Source: JANRKT01 sp033763355 (lineage in GTDB: Bacteria > Bacteroidota > Bacteroidia > Chitinophagales > Chitinophagaceae). From it: DNA of 9,967 bases. Made by a program: the position numbers and the translations under genes. Positions 1 through 6,114 of this stretch are shown here, in pieces. Below the pieces are notes generated by a model, which did no database searches, was not told the origin of the DNA, and saw only the letters and a program-made list of their open reading frames with translations. Position 1 is the stretch's first letter; every line of letters starts with the position of its first letter. Where the stretch lies: positions 1 through 9,967 of the forward strand of contig JANRKT010000211.1 of NCBI GenBank assembly GCA_033763355.1, written 5' to 3'.

Positions 1-60
1 GACCAAACCTATACCCGCTTTCTTGATCTCCAAAAAGCCGAAGCACAGGCAAGAGAAGCA
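1..60 (+). repeat. Internal direct repeat, copy A (module linker of gene 1)
   Basis: 60 nt encoding DQTYTRFLDLQKAEAQAREA, the helix that closes one sensor module. It recurs 564 nt downstream at 565-624. The two copies differ at seven bases by eye, all at third codon positions, and only one changes the residue (Asp to Glu). It marks duplication of a 188-residue sensor unit. Confidence 0.9.
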
Positions 61-2010
61 CAGATAGAAGCGGCATTGGAAAGAGTTCGTTCACGAACAA
101 TGGCTATGCGTCGAAGCGGGGAACTGGCTGATGTTGCCACCATTTTATTTCAGCAGGTGAAAGCCTTGGGAGTGCCGCAATGGGTTTGTGGATTCTGCAT
201 CTTTGAAATTGACGATAAGGAATTTACCTGGTATCCCGGTAGTCGGGATGGTGATATTCTGACACCTTGCAAGGTTCCGCTGACGGAACATCCGGTTTTT
301 ATCGTGATGAATGAATCCAGAAAAAGGGGCGATGAACTCTATGTGTATGAAATAGCAGGCGAAATTCAAGCCGGCAATTACCGGTATATGCTAACCATTC
401 CAGGTTTGAGAGAATCGTTGCAAAACTTGCTGGATGCCGGACTCAGTTTACCCGAATTTCAAATCAATCATCTTGCGAATTTTTCGCACGGTAACCTGAC
501 AATCATTACCTATGAGCACTACCCTGAAATGCACGATATATTTAAACGTTTCGCCAAAGTTTTTGAACAGACCTATACCCGTTTTCTTGATCTGCAAAAA
601 GCAGAAGCGCAGGCAAGAGAAGCCATCAAACGGGCATCGGTAGATCGTGTACGTGCAGAGATAGCTTCTATGCGAACAACCAATGACCTGGAAAGGATAC
701 AACCATTAATATGGAATGAATTGAAAACACTCGGTGTTCCATTTATACGCTGCGGTGTTTTTATAATGAATGAAGAAAAGCAGGAGGTGCAGACCATGTT
801 ATCCACTCCCGAAGGAAAAGCCATTGCAACACTTCATGTACCTTTTGAATTCGACCTCACCATAATTACCAATGGAGTACTCTATTGGCGCAAAAAGAAA
901 GTTTATATCGAACATTGGGATGCTGCTGCATTTACTAAAGTCTGGATCAAATTGTCTTCCCTGCGGGAGAGTTCTATAGATTCACCTCAGACCGGGCATC
1001 CCCCGGAAAGTCTTCATTTACATATGCTGCCGTTTTTACAGGGCATGTTGTATGTGGGAAGTGAAGCGCCATTGAATGATGAGCAGTTGCACTTGGTGCA
1101 AAATCTTGCTGATTCCTTCGCCACCGCCTATGCCCGCTACGAAGACTTCAATAAATTAGAAGCGGCAAAAAAACAGGTGGATAATACATTGAATGAATTG
1201 CAGGCTACACAAAAGCAACTCATCCAATCCGAAAAAATGGCTTCGTTGGGCGAACTCACCGCAGGCATAGCCCATGAGATACAAAACCCTTTAAACTTCG
1301 TCAATAATTTTTCGGAAGTAAGTAATGAGTTGATTGATGAAATGAAAGATGAAATAAAGAAGGGAAACTACGATGAAGTGAATGGGATTGCTGATGATGT
1401 AAAACAGAATCTGGAAAAAATAAATCATCATGGTAAAAGAGCCGATGCCATTGTAAAAGGCATGCTGCAGCACAGTAGCAGCGGAAGTGGTAAAAAGGAA
1501 CCGACTGATATTAATGCACTGGCCGATGAATATTTACGGTTGGCTTATCATGGCCTTCGTGCAAAAGACAAATCTTTCAATGCAACAATGAAAACCGATT
1601 TTGATGAAAGCATTGGCAGCATCAACATCATTCCGCAGGATATTGGAAGAGTTGTTTTGAATTTAATCAACAATGCGTTTTATGCAGCCCCCCTGCCCCC
1701 CGAAGGGGGGTTCAAAGACCCTGATTATAAACATGAGCCTACTGTTTGGGTCAGCACAAAAAAAGTTGGGGATAAACCCGATAGCTATCGGGTTTTGATT
1801 TCCGTTCGTGATAATGGACCCGGCATTCCAAAAAAAATATTAGATAAAATCTTTCAACCCTTCTTTACCACAAAGCCAACCGGGCAAGGAACTGGTTTAG
1901 GATTGAGTTTGAGCTATGATATAGTGAAGGCGCATGGCGGGGAGTTGAAAGTGGAGACAAAGGAGGGAGAAGGTTCGGAGTTTATTATACAGCTTCCTTC
2001 AATTAACTAA
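1..2010 (+). CDS. Soluble sensor histidine kinase with tandem GAF-like modules (5' end outside window)
   Basis: The frame is open from base 1, so the start lies upstream; the in-frame TTG at 76 is not the true start. 669 residues are visible (window codon numbering). Two sensor modules of about 190 residues (roughly 21-188 and 209-385) each begin with a helical linker (ALERVRSRTMAM and the diverged VDRVRAEIASM) followed by a GAF-like alpha/beta region. The GAF assignment is by general resemblance and is moderate. No signal peptide or membrane segment is seen in the visible part, so it is probably cytoplasmic. A coiled coil (about 385-415) leads to an HPK4-like HisKA domain with phospho-acceptor His425 in AGIAHEIQNP; the HExxN pattern suggests both kinase and phosphatase activity. 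HATPase_c follows: N-box NLINNAF (Asn558), G1 DNGPGIP (Asp604), F-box FQPFFTTKP, G2 GQGTGLGL (about 628-635). It is the only non-TPR kinase in the array. Two palindrome-derived insertions interrupt the ATPase domain. The stop is 22 nt before the next gene. Confidence 0.93.
   Translation, partial: DQTYTRFLDLQKAEAQAREAQIEAALERVRSRTMAMRRSGELADVATILFQQVKALGVPQWVCGFCIFEIDDKEFTWYPGSRDGDILTPCKVPLTEHPVFIVMNESRKRGDELYVYEIAGEIQAGNYRYMLTIPGLRESLQNLLDAGLSLPEFQINHLANFSHGNLTIITYEHYPEMHDIFKRFAKVFEQTYTRFLDLQKAEAQAREAIKRASVDRVRAEIASMRTTNDLERIQPLIWNELKTLGVPFIRCGVFIMNEEKQEVQTMLSTPEGKAIATLHVPFEFDLTIITNGVLYWRKKKVYIEHWDAAAFTKVWIKLSSLRESSIDSPQTGHPPESLHLHMLPFLQGMLYVGSEAPLNDEQLHLVQNLADSFATAYARYEDFNKLEAAKKQVDNTLNELQATQKQLIQSEKMASLGELTAGIAHEIQNPLNFVNNFSEVSNELIDEMKDEIKKGNYDEVNGIADDVKQNLEKINHHGKRADAIVKGMLQHSSSGSGKKEPTDINALADEYLRLAYHGLRAKDKSFNATMKTDFDESIGSINIIPQDIGRVVLNLINNAFYAAPLPPEGGFKDPDYKHEPTVWVSTKKVGDKPDSYRVLISVRDNGPGIPKKILDKIFQPFFTTKPTGQGTGLGLSLSYDIVKAHGGELKVETKEGEGSEFIIQLPSIN
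565..624 (+). repeat. Internal direct repeat, copy B (module linker of gene 1)
   Basis: Second copy of the 60-nt linker at 1-60, encoding EQTYTRFLDLQKAEAQAREA at the end of the first full GAF-like module in the window. A diverged third relative (FATAYARYEDFNKLEAA) closes the second module near 1120-1170, so the array of modules has a regular unit. Confidence 0.9.
1450..1553 (+). repeat. 104-nt direct repeat in kinase core, copy in gene 1
   Basis: This block, from the end of the HisKA domain into the start of HATPase_c (IVKGMLQHSSSGSGKKEPTD onward to AYHG), is identical base for base to 5569-5672 in gene 3. It differs at one base from 3515-3618 in gene 2 (AGT versus AGC serine). Such silent-site identity exceeds what protein selection alone needs and indicates recent duplication or gene conversion. 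Confidence 0.92.
1687..1721 (+). repeat. C6-GAA-G6 palindromic insertion in gene 1
   Basis: A 35-nt sequence identical to 7767-7801. It contains a perfect hairpin: six C (1696-1701), GAA loop, six G (1705-1710); a second C6 at 1688-1693 could pair instead. It is translated as APLPPEGGFKDP in the loop between N-box and G1, where genes 2 and 3 have an unrelated sequence (DEKRKQNIAG). Confidence 0.88.
1777..1792. repeat. Palindrome CCCGATAGCTATCGGG in gene 1
   Basis: A perfect 16-nt palindrome; the self-complementarity extends to 22 nt (1774-1795). It is translated as P-D-S-Y-R within a beta-turn just before the G1 strand. Gene 4 reads VGDKIFISV here while gene 1 reads VGDK-PDSYRV-LISV, so the palindrome corresponds to an 18-nt in-frame addition. 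Confidence 0.9.
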
Positions 2011-2032
2011 TTAACTTTTCAAAATATTGTTA

Positions 2033-4051
2033 ATGCGAAAATTAATTATTTCTTTCTTTTTTCTTTTTGCTTTTATATTTGGGCAAGCACAGCATGCAAA
2101 GTATGATAGCTTAAAGAATGTATTGGCATTTGCAAAAAATGATTCAACAAAACTTACTTCACTTAGAAACCTGATCATTGAGTGTGTTTTTTCCTACCCT
2201 GATTCAGCTATCCCCTATTTGCAACAGGAAATTTTATTGGCAAAGAAGATAAATTCTGACCTCGCATTAGCAAATGCATACTATGATTATGGCTGGTATT
2301 ATGTTAACATTGGTGATTACCCTAAAGCACTTCATTCCATCCAGGAATCTATAAAATTAGCCGAACAAAGCGGAGATATTATAGCAATTGCAGCCGCTTA
2401 TGACCTTATGGTTGTGGTTTATTTAGATCAGGAAGATTTTAAACGTGCCCTTTCATTGGAAATAAAGGCTAAATCTATTATAGAATCGAAGGGAATTCCA
2501 ATATTTACAACATCAAAAAGTTATGGTCTCTTTAGTCATTATATGTATATAAATTATGGGTTGGCCCAAATATATGAAGGGTTAAATCAATTAGATTCAG
2601 CGCTTAAATATCTTCATATAGTTGATGAGGGTACCCAAAAAATATTCGGAACAAAATGGGGACCAGCCTCCATGGAGGCTGGCAATATCTATTCAAAATT
2701 GGGCAATTATTCCATTGCGCTTGAACATTACCGAACCGGCATAAGCCTTGTTTCTGCTGCTGATTACAAAAAGGATCTTATGGATTGCTATTATGGCATT
2801 GCCAATACTTTTAAAATGATGGAGAAATCGGATTCATCCATTTTTTATATTAATAAAGTGATTGAAGGAAGCAAATCTGAACGTTATTCAATTGTACAAG
2901 TCAGGGCATTAAATCTTTTGTCAGAAGTTTATAAATCAAAGCATAACAGTGACAGTGTTGTCAAATATTTACAACTAACCATTGCAGCTAAAGACAGCTT
3001 ATTTAGCCGGCAAAAAGTGTTGCAAATGCAGAACATGATTTTTGACGAACAGGTGCGTCAACAGGAAGCATTACAACAACAAAAGCAGTTGCAAAACAAA
3101 ATCAAGCTTTATTCACTTCTTGCCGCATTGCTTATTTTCCTAGTGATTGCATTCATGCTTTACCGAAACAATCTTCATAAACAAAAAGCATATGCCTTAC
3201 TTCAAAAGCAAAAACATGAAATAGATTTTCAAAAATCAAAAGTAGAGCAAACACTTGATGAATTAAAATCCACCCAAGCCCAACTCATCCAATCTGAAAA
3301 AATGGCCTCCCTTGGGGAACTAACTGCCGGCATCGCCCATGAAATTCAGAACCCGTTGAACTTTGTTAATAATTTTTCGGAAGTAAACGAAGAGTTACTT
3401 GCAGAAATGAAAGATGAGTTGGACAAAGGAAATATTGATGATGCAAAAGCCATTGCAAATGATGCGATGGAGAATCAACAAAAAATACTTCATCACGGCA
3501 AAAGAGCCGATGCCATTGTAAAAGGCATGCTGCAGCACAGCAGCAGCGGAAGTGGTAAAAAGGAACCGACTGATATTAATGCACTGGCCGATGAATATTT
3601 ACGGTTGGCTTATCATGGATTGAGAGCCAAAGACAAATCTTTTAATGCAACAATGATCCCGATAGCTATCGGGACTGATTTTGATGAAACAATCGGAAAC
3701 ATCAACATCATTCCGCAGGATATAGGAAGAGTGATTTTGAATTTAATCAATAATGCGTTTTATGTTGTTGACGAAAAGAGAAAGCAAAACATTGCCGGTT
3801 ATGAACCTACTGTTGAAGTAAGTTCAAAGAAAGATGGCAATATGGTTTTAGTTAGTGTAAAAGATAACGGCAACGGCATCCCGGATTCAATCAAAGAAAA
3901 AATCTTTCAACCCTTCTTTACTACCAAGCCAACAGGACAGGGAACAGGTTTGGGTTTATCGTTGGCTTATGATATTGTAAAAGCACATGGCGGAGAATTA
4001 AGGGTGGAAACAAAGGAAGGTGAGGGCTCAACATTTATCATTCAATTATAA
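2033..4051 (+). CDS. TPR sensor histidine kinase (membrane, paralog 2)
   Basis: 672 aa. I chose ATG 2033 over the in-frame TTG at 2027 because the ATG begins a standard signal peptide (Arg2-Lys3, hydrophobic core, FGQA then Gln20). About six TPRs (residues 77-330, for example IYSKLGNYSIALEHY) are predicted in the periplasm, followed by a Gln-rich coiled coil (about 330-358), one transmembrane helix (about 359-380, ending LYRNN) and a cytoplasmic coiled coil. The HPK4-like HisKA domain has His436 in AGIAHEIQNP. The HATPase_c domain has Asn574 in NLINNAF, Asp611 in DNGNGIP and a glycine-rich G2 from about 635. It is predicted to autophosphorylate in response to a periplasmic cue; the ligand and partner regulator are unknown. 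There is no Shine-Dalgarno sequence in the 22-nt gap upstream. Oddities: CCCGATAGCTATCGGG adds five codons after NATM before the N-box, and a 20-nt palindrome lies in the TPR region. Its DHp helix (NEELLAEMKDELDKGN) differs from the other copies. Confidence 0.95.
   Translation: MRKLIISFFFLFAFIFGQAQHAKYDSLKNVLAFAKNDSTKLTSLRNLIIECVFSYPDSAIPYLQQEILLAKKINSDLALANAYYDYGWYYVNIGDYPKALHSIQESIKLAEQSGDIIAIAAAYDLMVVVYLDQEDFKRALSLEIKAKSIIESKGIPIFTTSKSYGLFSHYMYINYGLAQIYEGLNQLDSALKYLHIVDEGTQKIFGTKWGPASMEAGNIYSKLGNYSIALEHYRTGISLVSAADYKKDLMDCYYGIANTFKMMEKSDSSIFYINKVIEGSKSERYSIVQVRALNLLSEVYKSKHNSDSVVKYLQLTIAAKDSLFSRQKVLQMQNMIFDEQVRQQEALQQQKQLQNKIKLYSLLAALLIFLVIAFMLYRNNLHKQKAYALLQKQKHEIDFQKSKVEQTLDELKSTQAQLIQSEKMASLGELTAGIAHEIQNPLNFVNNFSEVNEELLAEMKDELDKGNIDDAKAIANDAMENQQKILHHGKRADAIVKGMLQHSSSGSGKKEPTDINALADEYLRLAYHGLRAKDKSFNATMIPIAIGTDFDETIGNINIIPQDIGRVILNLINNAFYVVDEKRKQNIAGYEPTVEVSSKKDGNMVLVSVKDNGNGIPDSIKEKIFQPFFTTKPTGQGTGLGLSLAYDIVKAHGGELRVETKEGEGSTFIIQL
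2663..2682. repeat. Perfect 20-nt palindrome in gene 2 TPR region
   Basis: CCAGCCTCCATGGAGGCTGG equals its own reverse complement. It encodes the region P-A-S-M-E-A-G at the start of a TPR helix in the predicted periplasmic sensor domain. It is unrelated in sequence to the other palindromes here. Whether it is an insertion is not clear, because no close paralog aligns across this part. Confidence 0.7.
3515..3618 (+). repeat. 104-nt direct repeat in kinase core, copy in gene 2
   Basis: Copy of the 104-nt block in gene 2, with a single synonymous difference from the copies in genes 1 and 3. The flanking DHp sequence of gene 2 is clearly different from those genes, so the near-identity is a local tract rather than a property of the whole gene. 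Confidence 0.92.
3658..3673. repeat. Palindrome CCCGATAGCTATCGGG in gene 2
   Basis: The same perfect 16-nt palindrome, 18 nt with its flanking T/A pair (3657-3674). Here it lies before the N-box and is read in another frame as I-P-I-A-I-G. Genes 1, 3 and 4 have NATMKTDFDE at this point and gene 2 has NATM-IPIAIG-TDFDE, a net gain of five codons. Confidence 0.92.
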
Positions 4052-4065
4052 AACGACACGACGCA

Positions 4066-6114
4066 ATGAGGCGAATTTTGAAATTAACATTGTTGTTTTT
4101 TATTCCGTTTATTTCTGATGCACAATTGATTTTGTCAGATAGCCTTGTAAATGCATATAAGAATGCAGCCAATGATTCCACACGTTACTTTTTGAATCGT
4201 CAACTTCTATCCTATTACTTTAATACGAACCTGGATTCTGCACTTAAATATGCTGAAATTGGAGTACAGATTGCACAAAAAAACAAAATGAAGTTGGCAG
4301 AGGCAAGTGCTTCAAATAATCTTGCATGGCAATTGGAAATGAAAGGGAGATATGCCGAATCATTAAAATTTTATTTGGCAGCATTAGCTATAGCTGAGGT
4401 GCCCGAAACCGAAAAGAGAAATGATTGGCAACTGGAAAAAGACAAACCGCTTCTTTATCAAAGGCTAACCGTCTTGTCAAACATTCATAATCTTTTAGGT
4501 GGGCTTATGGAGAGAATAAAAAACTATGATAAGCAAATATTTCATGTAAAAGAATCAATAAGAATTGCTGAAGAGATCAACAATAAATACAGACTGATGG
4601 TAGCGAGTCATTCCTTGGGCAGAATCTACATCAGGCTTAATAAACTTGATTCTGCCCTTCAGTTATCAGGCAGGGCAGAGAAACTGGGAATAGAGTTGAA
4701 TGACAAAATATTCTATTGTTATGTCCTGGTGGATCTTGGATATATTCACCTTAAAAAAGGAAATAAAGATATTGCCCTTAAATATTACAAGTCTGGTATT
4801 GAACTGGCCAATGAGCAGCATTTCCTGAGTGCCCTGGCCAGGGGATATTTAAGGTTTTGTAATTATTACCTGGCTGACAGCGAAAAGGATTCTTCACTTC
4901 ACTATGCAAGACTTTTTGAGCAGACATTAAAATTGCAGGGAAAAGTTGACCGGGAAGAACAGGATATTGGTGTGGTTTATGAAAAGCTTTATCTAAGTTA
5001 CCAGTTACAGGGGCAACAGGACAGTACATTAAAATATGCAGGACTTGCTATTTCTGCCAAAGACAGTATTTCCAATGACAGGCTGCAAAATATGGCTGCT
5101 TTTCAAAAGGTTTTATTGGACGAGCAATTCCGGCTTCAGAATATTGAAAAGGAAAAAAAAGATTATCAAAATAAAATCAGAACCATTCTGCTTTCAGGGG
5201 GGCTTTCTTTAATTTTTCTGGTGGCTGTGTTTCTTTACAGGAATAACCGGCAAAAACATAAAGCCAATCTTGTTCTGCAAGAACAGAAAGATAAAGTAGA
5301 AAGTACTTTACAAGAACTCCAATCCACCCAATCTCAACTCATCCAATCAGAAAAAATGGCTTCGTTGGGCGAACTCACCGCAGGCATTGCCCATGAGATA
5401 CAAAACCCGTTGAACTTCGTCAATAATTTTTCGGAAGTAAGTAATGAGTTGATTGATGAAATGAAAGATGAAATAAAGAAAGGAAACTACGATGAAGTGA
5501 ATGGGATTGCTGATGATGTAAAACAGAATCTTGAAAAAATCAATCATCATGGCAAACGTGCCGATGCAATTGTAAAAGGCATGCTGCAGCACAGTAGCAG
5601 CGGAAGTGGTAAAAAGGAACCGACTGATATTAATGCACTGGCCGATGAATATTTACGGTTGGCTTATCATGGATTAAGAGCAAAAGACAAATCTTTCAAT
5701 GCAACAATGAAAACTGATTTTGATGAAAGTATCGGTAACATCAACATTATTCCGCAGGATATTGGAAGAGTTGTTTTGAATTTAATCAACAATGCATTTT
5801 ATGTGGTGAATGAAAAGAGCAAACAAAACATTGAAGGTTATGAACCAACAGTAAAAGTAAGTACAAAGAAAGATGGCAATACGGTTTTAGTTAGTGTAAA
5901 AGACAACGGCAACGGCATTCCGGATTCCATCAAAGAAAAAATATTTCAACCGTTCTTCACTACGAAACCGACGGGACAAGGCACAGGTTTAGGGCTTTCA
6001 CTTGCGTATGATATTGTGGTGAAAGGGCATGGCGGGACGCTAGAGGTGGTGAGTGCAGAGGGGGTTGGGACGGAGTTGGTGATTCAATTACCTGTTAAAA
6101 ACAAGGAATTATGA
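4066..6114 (+). CDS. TPR sensor histidine kinase (membrane, paralog 3)
   Basis: 682 aa. The ATG follows a 14-nt gap with no Shine-Dalgarno sequence. The signal peptide has Arg2-Arg3, a hydrophobic core and likely cleavage SDA/Gln20. About six TPR-like helical hairpins span residues 76-340 (for example YIHLKKGNKDIALKYYKSGI). A charged coiled coil precedes the single transmembrane helix (about 373-393, ending LYRNN), then comes a cytoplasmic coiled coil. HisKA has His443 in AGIAHEIQNP. HATPase_c has Asn576, Asp613 in DNGNGIP, and GQGTGLGL near 637-644. All catalytic motifs are intact. The DHp segment is almost the same DNA as gene 1, while the ATPase segment resembles gene 2. The last 30 or so residues (VVKGHGGTLEVVSAEGVGTE) depart from every other copy here and are written in G-rich codons. 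The stop TGA overlaps the next ATG by 4 nt (ATGA), implying translational coupling. Confidence 0.95.
   Translation: MRRILKLTLLFFIPFISDAQLILSDSLVNAYKNAANDSTRYFLNRQLLSYYFNTNLDSALKYAEIGVQIAQKNKMKLAEASASNNLAWQLEMKGRYAESLKFYLAALAIAEVPETEKRNDWQLEKDKPLLYQRLTVLSNIHNLLGGLMERIKNYDKQIFHVKESIRIAEEINNKYRLMVASHSLGRIYIRLNKLDSALQLSGRAEKLGIELNDKIFYCYVLVDLGYIHLKKGNKDIALKYYKSGIELANEQHFLSALARGYLRFCNYYLADSEKDSSLHYARLFEQTLKLQGKVDREEQDIGVVYEKLYLSYQLQGQQDSTLKYAGLAISAKDSISNDRLQNMAAFQKVLLDEQFRLQNIEKEKKDYQNKIRTILLSGGLSLIFLVAVFLYRNNRQKHKANLVLQEQKDKVESTLQELQSTQSQLIQSEKMASLGELTAGIAHEIQNPLNFVNNFSEVSNELIDEMKDEIKKGNYDEVNGIADDVKQNLEKINHHGKRADAIVKGMLQHSSSGSGKKEPTDINALADEYLRLAYHGLRAKDKSFNATMKTDFDESIGNINIIPQDIGRVVLNLINNAFYVVNEKSKQNIEGYEPTVKVSTKKDGNTVLVSVKDNGNGIPDSIKEKIFQPFFTTKPTGQGTGLGLSLAYDIVVKGHGGTLEVVSAEGVGTELVIQLPVKNKEL
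5569..5672 (+). repeat. 104-nt direct repeat in kinase core, copy in gene 3
   Basis: Copy of the 104-nt block in gene 3, identical to 1450-1553. High similarity to gene 1 also extends upstream through the whole HisKA region (from about 5338), with scattered silent changes only. The direct orientation of the three copies would allow recombination that deletes or fuses genes in the array. Confidence 0.92.
6103..6114 (+). promoter_or_regulatory. Start/stop overlap with weak Shine-Dalgarno (genes 3/4)
   Basis: AAGGA at 6103-6107 lies three bases before ATG 6111, the only Shine-Dalgarno-like sequence I see at a start in this window, and it is unusually close. The ATG overlaps the gene 3 stop TGA (6112-6114), suggesting that gene 4 is translated by terminating or reinitiating ribosomes. 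Confidence 0.5.

Noticed and set aside
76..78. TTG as start codon of the first kinase
   Set aside because: The frame continues open to base 1 and encodes the same linker helix found at 565-624, so the gene begins upstream of the window.
992..1006. CCGGG/CCCGG hairpin in the second sensor module of gene 1
   Set aside because: The stem is only 5 bp, and there is no second copy or paralog gap to support an inserted element.
2011..2032. Possible promoter or terminator between genes 1 and 2
   Set aside because: The 22-nt AT-rich gap has no hairpin and no convincing Bacteroidota -33/-7 pair (TTTG / TAnnTTTG).
4651..4679. 8-bp inverted repeat TCTGCCCT/AGGGCAGA with a 13-nt loop in gene 3
   Set aside because: Inverted repeats of this arm length are expected a few times by chance in 10 kb, and the encoded TPR aligns normally.
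4832..4843. 12-nt palindrome CCCTGGCCAGGG in gene 3
   Set aside because: Palindromes of this length are expected about twice in 10 kb; no other copy and no insertion gap are seen.
5347..5592. Minus-strand open frame recurring antisense to the HisKA region in genes 1 and 3
   Set aside because: It recurs only because the sense sequences are near-identical copies; the predicted peptide is the reverse reading of the kinase.
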